A DNA stretch of 58,966 bases from assembly GCA_001604585.1 (NCBI GenBank), contig LVBW01000049.1, forward strand, positions 1 through 58,966, in the 5' to 3' direction. This stretch comes from Puniceicoccales bacterium Verruco_02. GTDB taxonomy: Bacteria; Verrucomicrobiota; Verrucomicrobiia; Opitutales; Oceanipulchritudinaceae. Of the stretch, positions 26,369 to 35,124 are shown in pieces (positions within the stretch are counted from its first letter, which is position 1; each line of letters opens with the position of its first letter). Below the pieces are notes generated by a model. That model was not told the origin of the DNA. It was given only the letters and a program-made list of their open reading frames with translations, and did not search any database. The position numbers were made by a program, and so were the translations under genes.

Positions 26369-28018
26369 TTGAAACCACTCACCCTGCTGCGCGACGCGGG
26401 AAGGGCGCGGGAAATCCTCGCCATTCTGATGCGTTACGGCTTCGGCAACCTGCTGGAGCAGATGGGCGTGCCCAAGCCCCTTGTGCGCGCTGTGACTTCG
26501 CGCGAGGTCGCGGCGATGAACACTTGGCAGCGCCTGCGCCACGCCATGGAGGACCTTGGCCCGACATTCATCAAGCTGGGGCAGGTGCTTAGCACAAGAC
26601 CGGACCGCGTGCCACAGGCCCTCGTTGTCGAGCTGGGCAACCTGCGCGACCAAGTGCGCCCGGAAAAGACGGCCGACATTGTCGCAGTGCTGGAGGCTGA
26701 GCTGGGAGGAAAGCGGGAGGATTACTTCAGCAGCTTTGCAGAAACCCCGGTTGGCAGCGGCAGCATCGCACAGGTCCACAAGGCCACGCTGCGCAGCACC
26801 GGGGAACTGGTGGCGGTCAAAATCCAACGCCCCGGCATTGAGCGCGCCATACTTGCCGACCTTGACATACTCGCCTGGATGGCCAAGGAGACACACGAGC
26901 GGGTGGAGGCGCTGCGCCCATACAACCTGCCAGAGATAGTCGAGGCCCTGCGCGAGAGCCTGCGCCTAGAGCTGGACTTCGGCAACGAGGCACGCAACGC
27001 AGCCCTCTTCAGCCTGCGTAACCCACACGGCCCAAGGGTCTTCGCGCCAAAGGTCCACGAGGACTACACAAGCCGCCGCCTGCTAGTTACCGAGCACGTC
27101 GCGGGCAGCCCGCCAGACCGCGTGGAACTGCCCCCAGAGGCAAGGCGCGAACTGGCCCGCCTAGGCGCGGACAGCATCTTTGACCAGATAATCCGCTCGG
27201 GCTTCTTCCACGCAGACCCCCACCCCGGCAACATCATCGTAACGGCCGAAGGGCGCATCTGCTTTCTCGACTGGGGTATCGCCGGGCAGCTCACGCGCCG
27301 GATGCGCTATCGCCTCGCAGAACTGTTGGACGCAGTGGTGCATCTGGATGCCGAGAGAGTATCCCGCGTTGCCCTTACTATGAACGAGACGGGCCGCCGT
27401 CCCGACGAGGAGCAGTTGGAGATGCAGGTGACGCAGGTCTTCAACCGCTACGGAGACTTCCGCCTATCGCAGATCGGGCACATGATCGTGGACCTTATCT
27501 ACGCGCTCGGCCAGTGCGGGGTGCGCATCCCCCGCGCCTACACCATGCTGGCAAGAGCCGTCATAAGCATAGAGACAACCGGCCGCCAGCTCGACCCGGA
27601 CTTCGACATCGGCGCGGCGGCACGGCCCTTCATACTGGATCTGGCCCGCGAGCGCAGCCGCCCGCGCAACATGGCGCGAAACTTGATGCGCAACCTTAGC
27701 GGCAGCTTGCAGAAGATCAACGAGCTACCCGCAGATCTTCAACGCATTGTGCGCCGCCTGGAACGGGACGACCTAGGCATCAACCTGCACCATCGAGACC
27801 TTGAACCATTCGGCAACGATGTGCAAAAAAGCGCCAACCGTCTCTCGCTGGCCATCATCCTCGCCGCCACGATCATCGGCTCCTCGATTGTCATCACCAC
27901 GGGCATCAAGCCGCTCATATGGGGTTACCCCGCAATTGGCCTAGTCGGCTTCAGTTTCAGCGGCCTGCTTGGCATGTGGGTGGCCCTGGACATCCTGCGC
28001 CACGGCAGGCACAGATAG
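26369..28018 (+). CDS. ubiB: UbiB/ABC1/AarF family atypical kinase
   Basis: A 549-residue member of the ADCK/UbiB family, linked to quinone synthesis or lipid homeostasis. It shows the KxGQ motif (FIKLGQVLSTRPD), the Ala-rich loop with catalytic Lys (LVAVKIQRPGI), and the catalytic loop ADPHPGNIIV with the metal-binding FLDWG. The C-terminus has two hydrophobic segments (LAIILAATIIGSSIVI, LVGFSFSGLLGMWVAL) for membrane anchoring. The start is a TTG at 26369; no ATG exists upstream in frame before the phasin-like stop. Neighbours give no further clue to substrate. Confidence 0.9.
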   Translation: MKPLTLLRDAGRAREILAILMRYGFGNLLEQMGVPKPLVRAVTSREVAAMNTWQRLRHAMEDLGPTFIKLGQVLSTRPDRVPQALVVELGNLRDQVRPEKTADIVAVLEAELGGKREDYFSSFAETPVGSGSIAQVHKATLRSTGELVAVKIQRPGIERAILADLDILAWMAKETHERVEALRPYNLPEIVEALRESLRLELDFGNEARNAALFSLRNPHGPRVFAPKVHEDYTSRRLLVTEHVAGSPPDRVELPPEARRELARLGADSIFDQIIRSGFFHADPHPGNIIVTAEGRICFLDWGIAGQLTRRMRYRLAELLDAVVHLDAERVSRVALTMNETGRRPDEEQLEMQVTQVFNRYGDFRLSQIGHMIVDLIYALGQCGVRIPRAYTMLARAVISIETTGRQLDPDFDIGAAARPFILDLARERSRPRNMARNLMRNLSGSLQKINELPADLQRIVRRLERDDLGINLHHRDLEPFGNDVQKSANRLSLAIILAATIIGSSIVITTGIKPLIWGYPAIGLVGFSFSGLLGMWVALDILRHGRHR

Positions 28019-28019
28019 G

Positions 28020-28055
28020 CTTTGTTATACCAATAGAACGAAAAAAGTAACAAAG
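28020..28055. repeat. Inverted repeat after ubiB
   Basis: CTTTGTTA (28020-28027) is followed 20 bases later by its perfect complement TAACAAAG (28048-28055). The loop is A-rich and there is no T-run on either side to make a clear rho-independent terminator. It could be a processing stem or an operator for the exbD gene 86 bases downstream. Confidence 0.4.
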
Positions 28056-28141
28056 TCTGACTCCGGGCTGGAACAAAATGCTTGCCCCGGACGCTCGAAA
28101 GGTCAGTAAATCAGGCTTTCACTCCAACTCCATTTTTCCCC

Positions 28142-28552
28142 ATGAGCCGTCGCAGTATCAAGAAAGAGGAAGAGAAGACCGACATCAACATCTCCCCGAT
28201 GATTGACATGGTGTTTATCCTCCTAATCTTTTTCATCGTTACAACAGTGTTCGTCGAAGAGCAGGGCATTGAGGCCGATCGCCCCCAGCCCGGCGCCAAC
28301 AATCCCAACGAGGAAAACAACGAACCCATCAAGCTCCACATCTCGGCCAACGGCCAGCTCTGGTGCGGCAACGACGAGATAAGCATCCAGGCCGTCCGCA
28401 GCAAGGTGGGCGAACTGCTCCGCAAGGCCAAAGTCCCGGTGATTATCGAGGTCGAGGAGAACGTGCCCTCCGGCAAGATGGTGACCGTCATCGACGAAGC
28501 GCGCCTTGGCGGCGCCGACAAGGTGTTAGTCACCCCCTCCGAAAAGAAATAG
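28142..28552 (+). CDS. exbD: ExbD/TolR family biopolymer transport protein (copy 1)
   Basis: A 136-residue ExbD-type protein that, with ExbB, couples the proton gradient to outer-membrane work. It has a charged cytoplasmic start, then INISPMIDMVFILLIFFIVT, the single membrane helix that carries the essential Asp (PMIDM). The periplasmic domain follows (VPVIIEVEENVPSGKMVTVI). ATG 28142 begins MSRRSIKKEEEK; the open frame extends 20 codons upstream without family sequence. No exbB or tolQ is in view. A terminator follows the stop, then a second exbD. Confidence 0.92.
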   Translation: MSRRSIKKEEEKTDINISPMIDMVFILLIFFIVTTVFVEEQGIEADRPQPGANNPNEENNEPIKLHISANGQLWCGNDEISIQAVRSKVGELLRKAKVPVIIEVEENVPSGKMVTVIDEARLGGADKVLVTPSEKK

Positions 28553-28576
28553 CCCTGCGCAATAGCGACTTTTCGT

Positions 28577-28605
28577 AACCCCGCCCGCATGTCGGACGGG
28601 GTTTT
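28577..28605 (+). terminator. Rho-independent terminator after first exbD
   Basis: The stem AACCCCG (28577-28583) pairs with CGGGGTT (28596-28602). An inner CCG/CGG adds length, the loop is short, and TTTT follows at once. It lies 25 bases past the exbD stop and has the right orientation to end that transcript. Confidence 0.75.
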
Positions 28606-28671
28606 CTGCGTACCCAAGCATGGAACCCGGCACACATAGACATGAAATGTTAATTATTGCCCCGACTCAAG

Positions 28672-28702
28672 TTGACTAAAATTACAAATGGCCGAATATT
28701 AT
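28672..28702 (+). promoter_or_regulatory. Candidate promoter of second exbD
   Basis: TTGACT (28672-28677) and TATTAT (28697-28702) are separated by 19 bases, within an AT-rich stretch after the terminator and 54 bases before the second exbD. Five of six matches in each box; the spacer is long. Confidence 0.4.
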
Positions 28703-28755
28703 CATCGAGCCTAGTGCAACGCCTTCGCTCATTATAACACCCCTACCCCTACCCC

Positions 28756-29163
28756 ATGAAAACCAATCAATTGCGCAAAGATGACCCGTCTGCCGACATC
28801 AACATATCGCCCATGATAGACATGGTTTTCATCCTTCTTACCTTCTTCATCCTCACCACAGTGTTTGTCGAAGAACAGGGCCTTGGCGTTGACATGCCCC
28901 ACGGATGCAGAATTGAGGAACTGGACGCTATACCCGTGAAACTGCATGTAGCATCGAACGACCAACTTTTCTGTGGCGATGACCAAATAAGCATTCAGGA
29001 CGTGCGAGGCAAGGTTGCGGAAGCGCTGCGCAAAGAAGTTGTCCCCGTGGTTGTGCAGGTGGAAAAAGACGTCACCACCGACAAAATGGTGTCCGTGATA
29101 GACCAGGCAGGCCTTGGCGGCGCCAAAAGGGTGCTCGTCACATACGCCGATGCTAGGCTGTAG
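28756..29163 (+). CDS. exbD: ExbD/TolR family biopolymer transport protein (copy 2)
   Basis: A 135-residue paralogue of the gene just upstream. The membrane helix is nearly the same (INISPMIDMVFILLTFFILT) with the essential Asp, followed by TVFVEEQGLGVDMP in both. The periplasmic part differs more, carrying DKMVSVIDQAGLGGAKRVLV. At the DNA level the shared block differs mostly at third positions, so the duplication is old. A terminator and a candidate promoter separate the two copies, so they can be expressed independently, perhaps with different ExbB partners. Start ATG 28756. Confidence 0.92.
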   Translation: MKTNQLRKDDPSADINISPMIDMVFILLTFFILTTVFVEEQGLGVDMPHGCRIEELDAIPVKLHVASNDQLFCGDDQISIQDVRGKVAEALRKEVVPVVVQVEKDVTTDKMVSVIDQAGLGGAKRVLVTYADARL

Positions 29164-29229
29164 AGACGTATCCGGCGACCCTTGGCGCCCCCTCCCCGTA
29201 ATATCGTAACACATGCCTTCCGGCCTCCG

Positions 29230-29257
29230 TTGACAGGGACTGGAAAAAACGTATGAA
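29230..29257 (+). promoter_or_regulatory. Candidate promoter of receiver-HDOD gene
   Basis: A perfect TTGACA (29230-29235) is followed after 16 bases by TATGAA (29252-29257, four of six). It would give a 5' leader of about 85 bases before ATG 29351 and could also feed the secretion operon behind it. Confidence 0.45.
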
Positions 29258-29350
29258 TAGTGTTGGGGAAGAGCCGTTAATAAACTGGGGCTCTGTACCT
29301 TTACGATCTGTCCGCTATCTGCCCCGATACGGACAGTGGGATGCATTGGG

Positions 29351-31060
29351 ATGGCGAACATACTCCTGCTCGACGATAACCCAATAGCTCAGAAGGCCAT
29401 GGCTGGCATTCTGGGAAGGGCTGAGCACAGATTCGCCGCAGTGAACACCGTCGAGGAAGCCCTCCAGTTCCTGCTAAAGAACGTGGAAGTGGACCTGTTC
29501 ATAATGGAGCTACGCCTTCAGCACAGCGCCGGTCAGCCACTTAACACTCTGCGCCTAATCCGCTCCAACAGCTTCTTCAAGACCCTGCCCGTTCTCATAT
29601 ACACGAGCGTGACGACAAAGGAAGTAGTCCGCGCCGCCCTTGCCCTGCGCGTGCAGAACTACTTAATAAAACCCTACTCGGACGATAAGATATTCACCGA
29701 GGTGGCGAGAGCCGAACAGTGGGGCTGGATAAACGGCCACTTCGACGACCCCAAGACCTTCTGCGTACAGATGGGCCTCAGCATGGACGGCTGGCGCCTA
29801 CTGCTCGAAAACCTGCTCCGCCAGTTGCAGGAGGTGCTCCCCTGCCTGCGCTCCATGCTGGAGAGCAAGGACCTTCGCCTGTGTTCGGAAAAGATAGGCG
29901 AGCTGCTCAAAACGAGCGAATCGTGCGGATTCTGGACCCTTTACGATGTGCTGAACGAACTGCTTGGCGCTGCTGACAAACAGCAGTGGCTGCGCGTTCA
30001 CACCGCAATAGGCAACATCGCCATAGCGGACAAGTTCGTGATGCACATGTTAAGCCCCGACCGCTTCCCGGAAGGCTTTGTAGATGCAGACCAGTTCGGC
30101 GAGGCCCGAGTGGAGCGAGACCCCAATTCTTGGCTGGCCGACGACATACTGCTGCGCTGCCCGGTGGCCGACCCCGAGCAGGTGTATGCCCGCCTCTCCA
30201 CCCTGAAGGGCTTCCCCGTGGGCGAGAACAAAGCGGCAGCCTACCGTCTGGCAGCCGATGGCCGGGGAGCGAGCACGCAGGCCGTGGCCGAAGTGGTGGG
30301 CAACGACCCCTGCCTAGGCGCCCTGCTCGTGCAGACGGTCAACCGCATGATAGTGGACAGCGAGTCCAAGGTGGAAGACTCCCTTCAGGCCGTACAGCTC
30401 CTTGGCGGGGCAAAGCTGCGCAACGCCGGGGCCGAGATAATCACCGTGCCCGAGCGCCGCTTCGAGCTGCCCCCCTTGGTCAACTGCTACCGCTTCTGGA
30501 TGTACCAGTACGGATGCGCACAGCTATGCGAATTTATCTGCGAATTCATGGAGATACCCATCTTCATGCCCCACGCCTACTGGGCGGGTCTGTATCATGA
30601 CCTTGGCAAGGTGGCACTGGCAGGCGTTTACCCTGAAAGCTTCACTGCTGCGGCCAGAATTGCGCATCAGGAAGGCATACGCATGGACGAAGCCTACCAG
30701 AAACTAATCGGCACAGTCCCATCCGAAGTGGGGGCAATTCTTGCCGAACGCTTCGGCTTCCCCCCCTGGGTAGTCGCCGTGATGCGCCACATAGCCAAGC
30801 CGGAGGAAGCGGGCGAACACCGCGAACTGACCGCCATAGTCAGCTTTGCCTCCGCCCTATGCCTGCGCTACAAGGTTGGAGCCAACGGAGACCTGCCACC
30901 ACCGGCGGACATGCCGCTAGCCAACTTCCCCGGCTGGTCCATACTGGCCGAAAGAGTGTTCCCAAGCTTCGACATACGCCGCTTTGGCGACGTTATGATA
31001 GACTGGAGCATGGAGCACATACTGCGCATGAGCGGGCGCGACAGTTGCGTGACCGACTGA
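29351..31060 (+). CDS. Receiver-HDOD protein with Asp-to-Glu phosphosite
   Basis: A 569-residue signalling protein. The N-terminus (about 1-125) is a receiver fold: NILLLDDNPIAQKAM with the acidic pair, VLIYTSVTT with the Thr, and YLIKPYSDD with the Lys. The phospho-acceptor position reads DLFIMELRL, a Glu where Asp is expected, so it likely cannot be phosphorylated and may mimic the active state. A helical linker follows. The C-terminal HDOD domain (about 300-500) has AGLYHDLGKVALAG and EVGAILAERFGFPPWVVAV. HDOD proteins act in signalling and in control of motility or secretion. It directly precedes the type II secretion operon by 85 bases and may share its transcript. Start ATG 29351 (a GTG five codons earlier is possible). 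Confidence 0.82.
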   Translation: MANILLLDDNPIAQKAMAGILGRAEHRFAAVNTVEEALQFLLKNVEVDLFIMELRLQHSAGQPLNTLRLIRSNSFFKTLPVLIYTSVTTKEVVRAALALRVQNYLIKPYSDDKIFTEVARAEQWGWINGHFDDPKTFCVQMGLSMDGWRLLLENLLRQLQEVLPCLRSMLESKDLRLCSEKIGELLKTSESCGFWTLYDVLNELLGAADKQQWLRVHTAIGNIAIADKFVMHMLSPDRFPEGFVDADQFGEARVERDPNSWLADDILLRCPVADPEQVYARLSTLKGFPVGENKAAAYRLAADGRGASTQAVAEVVGNDPCLGALLVQTVNRMIVDSESKVEDSLQAVQLLGGAKLRNAGAEIITVPERRFELPPLVNCYRFWMYQYGCAQLCEFICEFMEIPIFMPHAYWAGLYHDLGKVALAGVYPESFTAAARIAHQEGIRMDEAYQKLIGTVPSEVGAILAERFGFPPWVVAVMRHIAKPEEAGEHRELTAIVSFASALCLRYKVGANGDLPPPADMPLANFPGWSILAERVFPSFDIRRFGDVMIDWSMEHILRMSGRDSCVTD

Positions 31061-31145
31061 CAAGGCCATGGCCACGCTTGCAAGCAGCTGTGAAACAAAC
31101 GATGCTGCGCTGCGGTTTTGAAAAGGAACCGCCCCTCTCGCCAAC

Positions 31146-31646
31146 TTGCACGCCCGAAAGAACAGCGCCTTCTCCATACTGGAGCTGCTGATGGCCATTG
31201 CCCTCATGACCACAATGGCCACGCTTGCCCTTGGCCCCGGACAGGCCCTCTTCGGGGGGAAATTCTACGAACCCCTCGACGAAACACTGCGCCGCGCCGT
31301 CCGCGAGGCCCGCGTGCAGGCCGTCAGCCGCGCAAGCCCCGTGACTCTGGAATGGGATCGCGATGCGTACAGCCTCGTAATACGTACCGAGGAAGGAACG
31401 GAAATACTCCGCTTGGACAGCGAGGCTGGCAGCGCCAACGACGACATCGTGTTCAAACGCATCCGCCCCTGGGAAAGGCCGGAAGTGCCCGGCGACAATC
31501 CCGACCTAGACGAATGCGATAAGCTGCGCTTTGACCCCGACAGAGGCTGCACCCCCTTCATTGCACAGATACACTACGCGGGCGAGAACACGACCCTGCG
31601 TTACGACCCGCTGTCAAACCTGCGCTTGGAGGCGCCCGGCCAGTGA
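31146..31646 (+). CDS. gspH: Type II secretion pseudopilin, GspH-like
   Basis: Minor pseudopilin of the type II secretion pseudopilus. The prepilin signal reads KNSAFSILELLMAIALM: a short basic leader, Ala before the cleavage site, then Phe and the Glu at +5, followed by the hydrophobic helix. The rest (166 residues total) has the GspH pattern of a helix (LRRAVREARVQAVSRAS) and strands. The start is a TTG at 31146, as an in-frame stop lies just upstream (31119-31121). AAAAGGAA about 17 bases before it may serve as a weak ribosome site. First gene of the secretion run. Confidence 0.75.
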   Translation: MHARKNSAFSILELLMAIALMTTMATLALGPGQALFGGKFYEPLDETLRRAVREARVQAVSRASPVTLEWDRDAYSLVIRTEEGTEILRLDSEAGSANDDIVFKRIRPWERPEVPGDNPDLDECDKLRFDPDRGCTPFIAQIHYAGENTTLRYDPLSNLRLEAPGQ

Positions 31647-32110
31647 CGCGGCATGTAATGAAACACCGCGCCTTCACCCTTCTGGAAGTGACGCTGGCAA
31701 CGGCCATATTCGGCACAGCCCTCGTAGTCCTCACAAGCGCCTTCTCCAACGCGCTCGGAGCCATGCGCGAACGCCGCGAGGAAGCCAATCTCGAACCCAT
31801 TGTCCGCTTCCTGCGCAGCCGCATCATCACCATCCCCGACCCAGAACAGTTCAAAATGGGTCAGGAACTCTACCTGCCCGACGGCGACAAAGCCATCTGG
31901 AGCGCCGAACTGGAACCTTGCGCCATCGCAGACCTTTTCCGCGTAACGCTGCGAATAGAGATTACTTCCAACGAAGAAGCGCGCTCCACCCTGCGCGAGG
32001 AAACCCTGTATCTACTCCGCCCGACCTGGTCGGACTCCGACGAGCGTTCCGACATAATCGAGGACGCCAAACGCGACCTTGAAACACGCAAACGGAGCCT
32101 TGCACAATGA
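31643..32110 (+). CDS. gspI: Type II secretion pseudopilin, GspI-like
   Basis: A 155-residue prepilin-type protein with leader KHRAFTLLEVTLATAIFG (cleavage after Ala, Glu at +5). The length and the position between gspH and gspJ suit GspI, which forms the pseudopilus tip with J and K. The GTG at 31643 overlaps the gspH stop (GTGA); ATG 31658 gives a shorter leader and is also possible. The soluble part is too divergent to prove I over another minor pseudopilin. Confidence 0.7.
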   Translation: MTRHVMKHRAFTLLEVTLATAIFGTALVVLTSAFSNALGAMRERREEANLEPIVRFLRSRIITIPDPEQFKMGQELYLPDGDKAIWSAELEPCAIADLFRVTLRIEITSNEEARSTLREETLYLLRPTWSDSDERSDIIEDAKRDLETRKRSLAQ

Positions 32111-32856
32111 GCGTGGGCAGGCACAGGCGTGCGGGGTTTTCCCTTCTTGAAATGCTGCTCGCGGTGGCCGTGGCGGGACTGCTGCTAGCCACTTCCAGCC
32201 TCACTATCGTCAGCCTGACAGACATCTGGGCACGGCGCACAAACCTCGACGCCTTCGAGGAACACGCCGACGCTGTGGCAGGCCTCCTGCAAAACGCCTT
32301 CGATCAGTCCGTCAGCCGCCGCCAACCCGCCTGGCAGGACAAGGACCGTGACCTGCGCGGCTCCACAGGGGAAGACAACGCAACAGCCGCCGTTGGAAGC
32401 GAGACAAACACTTGGACAGGCGGCATCGACATGGCCAAGGTGGACAGCGGCGACAGGCTGGAAAATCCGAAAATCCACTTCAGCTTCTTCCACATGCCAG
32501 CCGTGCTGGGTGCCGACGCCCCGGCGGGCAGCCCCGGAGTGGAGACATGGCTGGCCTTCGACCGGGAGCGCGGACTTGCCCTGATATGGAAAGACACCCG
32601 TTCTATCCAGAAAAAGCTAAGTAGCGACGACAAAGACCTCCTGCGCAGCAGCCTGCTATCAAGCTCCGTCATTAGCATGGAATACATATACCTGCGCCAA
32701 GAAGAAAAGAACTGGAAAAGCGACGAGGAGCCGATCGAATACGACAGCAAATACTCGCTGCCCGAAATGATTCGCCTGACATTCCGCGAAGGCGAACGCA
32801 CAAGCAGCCGCACCGTCACACTCCCCCGCACCGGGCGCAGTATGCCCCTTTTCTAA
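32107..32856 (+). CDS. gspJ: Type II secretion pseudopilin, GspJ-like
   Basis: A 249-residue prepilin-type protein with leader RRAGFSLLEMLLAVAVAG (Gly before the cleavage site, Glu at +5). GspJ is the larger tip pseudopilin, and the length fits. The C-terminal part has YSLPEMIRLTFREGER, resembling the last strands of GspJ. ATG 32107 overlaps the gspI stop by four bases (ATGA). The gspK gene follows after five bases. Confidence 0.75.
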   Translation: MSVGRHRRAGFSLLEMLLAVAVAGLLLATSSLTIVSLTDIWARRTNLDAFEEHADAVAGLLQNAFDQSVSRRQPAWQDKDRDLRGSTGEDNATAAVGSETNTWTGGIDMAKVDSGDRLENPKIHFSFFHMPAVLGADAPAGSPGVETWLAFDRERGLALIWKDTRSIQKKLSSDDKDLLRSSLLSSSVISMEYIYLRQEEKNWKSDEEPIEYDSKYSLPEMIRLTFREGERTSSRTVTLPRTGRSMPLF

Positions 32857-32860
32857 ACCC

Positions 32861-33931
32861 ATGAAGCAGCACTACAAAGGCAGGCCGCCACGCGCGGGCA
32901 GAAAGGGCAGCGTCCTAATCGCCGTCCTCGGCCTTGTGGCTCTGCTCTCGGTACTGCTAGTCACCTTCTTGGGCGAAGCGGTGGAACGAATCCGCTACAA
33001 CGGCCTTCTCGACCGCTCCAGCGACCTACGCGAACGCGCATACAGCGGGCTGGAAATAGCCCTCGCCAGCATGGCCCAGACAGCGGAAATAGACGAAGGA
33101 CTGCGCAGCATCTCGCAAGGCTGGGGTTCTCCGCTGGACACTCTTGGCTTCACCCCCTTCGAGGACTGTGAACTAAGCATAAGTTGCGAGGACGAGAGCG
33201 CCAGACTGCCTCTTGCGGGGCTAAGTCAGGAACAACTCTCGGTGCTCTTTGAAGAGCTTGGCCTTATGAGTAGCGACGCGGATCGCCTCGCAATAGCGTT
33301 CCTCGACTGGATGGACCCCGACGACAACACCCGCATAAACGGCTTCGACGGACAGGACTATGAACGGGCCGCCATCCCCTGCAAGCCATCCAACGCAGTG
33401 CCCCGCAGCTACGAGGAACTGTTCCTCATCGAAGGCTTTGCCACGCACTTCCGCAACAGCGACGGCAGCCCCTCCGAACGCTTTGCCACACTGCGTGAGG
33501 CCATATCCCTGCAAAACGACGCCAAGGTGAACGTCAACAACGCCAGCCCCTTTGTCCTTCGCGTACTGGCAGAGCTGGGCGGCTTTGACGAAGCACGCCT
33601 CATGCGCCTTCTCGAAGGCGGCGACAGGCAGCGTGGCAACATCGACGACGGCATACTGACAAGCCTCGACGCGCTAAGCCCGACAGGCGACACCAGCCTC
33701 ATTGCATACGAAGCGCAACTTCTGCGCCTGCGCGTTGTTGCCACACGTGGGGATGCGCGCTTCTCGCTGGACGTTCTCGCCCGCAGAAACGCCACAAGAA
33801 GCAGCTCCACAACGCGCAACCTTTCCACAAAGAAACTGAGCGAGCAGTACAAAGACTTCCCACAAAGCCCTGAAAGCAGCCTCCGATACCCATTCAGCAT
33901 TTTACAGATACGGGAGAACAGGAACGACTAA
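32861..33931 (+). CDS. gspK: Type II secretion pseudopilin-like GspK
   Basis: A 356-residue GspK, the largest minor pseudopilin. The leader GRKGSVLIAVLGLVALLSVL has a Gly before the cleavage site but no Glu at +5, which is the known GspK feature. The insert domain contains LAIAFLDWMDPDDNTR and LFLIEGF, and VNVNNASPFVLRVLAELG is the helix-hairpin-like segment typical of GspK. It caps the pseudopilus with I and J. ATG 32861. Confidence 0.85.
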   Translation: MKQHYKGRPPRAGRKGSVLIAVLGLVALLSVLLVTFLGEAVERIRYNGLLDRSSDLRERAYSGLEIALASMAQTAEIDEGLRSISQGWGSPLDTLGFTPFEDCELSISCEDESARLPLAGLSQEQLSVLFEELGLMSSDADRLAIAFLDWMDPDDNTRINGFDGQDYERAAIPCKPSNAVPRSYEELFLIEGFATHFRNSDGSPSERFATLREAISLQNDAKVNVNNASPFVLRVLAELGGFDEARLMRLLEGGDRQRGNIDDGILTSLDALSPTGDTSLIAYEAQLLRLRVVATRGDARFSLDVLARRNATRSSSTTRNLSTKKLSEQYKDFPQSPESSLRYPFSILQIRENRND

Positions 33932-33949
33932 GGCGCAAAGACACGCAAG

Positions 33950-35110
33950 ATGAAGTCCGCAATCAAGAACAAGTTGGAACAGCTCGACACTCGCCTTCCC
34001 CGGCGCGGGCTGCTCCTGCTGCCTGCCGAAACCTTCATCTGCCGCCTGATGGAGCTGCCGGATAACACAAGCGCGGCGGAACTGCCCGGCCTTGTCCAGC
34101 TCCAGCTCGAAGCGCAGTCCCCCTTCCCCGTCGAAAGCCTCGCCTGGGGCCTGTTGCGCGATAGGCAAAGCAAAGTGCTAGTCTATGCCGCCACCCTCGA
34201 ACGCGCCTGCAAAGGGGGCACCGCAGAGCTTCAGAAAGCCTGGCACGCCTTTCCCGCCTTCTTGCCCTTCTGCCTGCTCCCGGCCAGTGGCGGCGTGCGC
34301 CTGTGCCGCAGCAAAGAGGCCGCTATTGCGATATACACCGAAGAGGCAAGCGCAATACCAACCCGCGTCCTGACCCGCCCCATGCCTGAGGTAGAGGCCG
34401 CGCCCCGCTCCGCCCTACTTGCAGTGCTTGGCCTGAAGGAAGAACAAGTGCAGCCTGGCCTGTGGGAACTAGCCGCCAGCAACTGCGATGAAGAATCCCG
34501 CGTCAGATTCGACCTAGTCTGCCGCCACGAAGGCAAGCCCGAGGAAAAGGCCACGGTGGCCATTTGCGACCAAGCCCTTTGGGACGCAGATGCGCGCGGC
34601 CCGGTACAGAACCGAAGGCTGAAAGTTGAACGCCGGAAAGACCGGCTGATATGGACAGCGTTCCGCTGTGCTCTCGGCGCTGCCTCCGTACTGGCCGCCG
34701 TGCAGCTAGTCAATTTCGGCCTTGGTCTGGGCGAAAGCTGGTACAAGGGCCGCGTCAAGGCCAACCTCAAACTCGTCGAAAGCCTCCAGAACGAGTCCGA
34801 CTTTGCCAACGTGCTCGAATCGGTGACAGAGCGTCAGACAAAGCCCTTCGCCATGCTGGCAGCCGCCAACCGCAAGCGTCCCGCAGCCCTGCACTTCGAG
34901 CGAGTCTCCACGGGCGAGTGGAACGTGCTGCGCGTGGAAGGCATCGCACAGAGGGCAAACCTCGTGCAGCAGTACATCGAGACACTGGGTGCCGACCCCG
35001 ACATTGTCGAAGTGCGCAATGTCCGCACTAGCAGCACCGCAGGCCGTAGCAGCTTCGACATCGAAATAGTGTTCCACCCCCTGCCCGACCTCGCCAAGGC
35101 CGCCAAATAA
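33950..35110 (+). CDS. gspL: Type II secretion inner-membrane protein, GspL/PilM-like
   Basis: A 386-residue protein in the GspL position. The N-terminal cytoplasmic part has an actin-like fold pattern (RRGLLLLPAETFICRLMELP, then LVQLQLEAQSPFPVESLAWG), which links GspE to the membrane platform in other systems. One membrane helix lies around residues 228-250 (TAFRCALGAASVLAAVQL). A periplasmic ferredoxin-like domain follows. Sequence match to GspL is weak, so the call leans on position before gspM and gspD. ATG 33950 is preceded by an 18-base gap. Confidence 0.65.
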   Translation: MKSAIKNKLEQLDTRLPRRGLLLLPAETFICRLMELPDNTSAAELPGLVQLQLEAQSPFPVESLAWGLLRDRQSKVLVYAATLERACKGGTAELQKAWHAFPAFLPFCLLPASGGVRLCRSKEAAIAIYTEEASAIPTRVLTRPMPEVEAAPRSALLAVLGLKEEQVQPGLWELAASNCDEESRVRFDLVCRHEGKPEEKATVAICDQALWDADARGPVQNRRLKVERRKDRLIWTAFRCALGAASVLAAVQLVNFGLGLGESWYKGRVKANLKLVESLQNESDFANVLESVTERQTKPFAMLAAANRKRPAALHFERVSTGEWNVLRVEGIAQRANLVQQYIETLGADPDIVEVRNVRTSSTAGRSSFDIEIVFHPLPDLAKAAK

Positions 35111-35124
35111 GCCCCATCCCCACA

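Noticed and set aside
28020-28055. Inverted repeat after ubiB as a terminator
   Set aside because: The stem is only eight mostly A/T pairs with a 20-base loop and no T-run. I list it as a repeat only.
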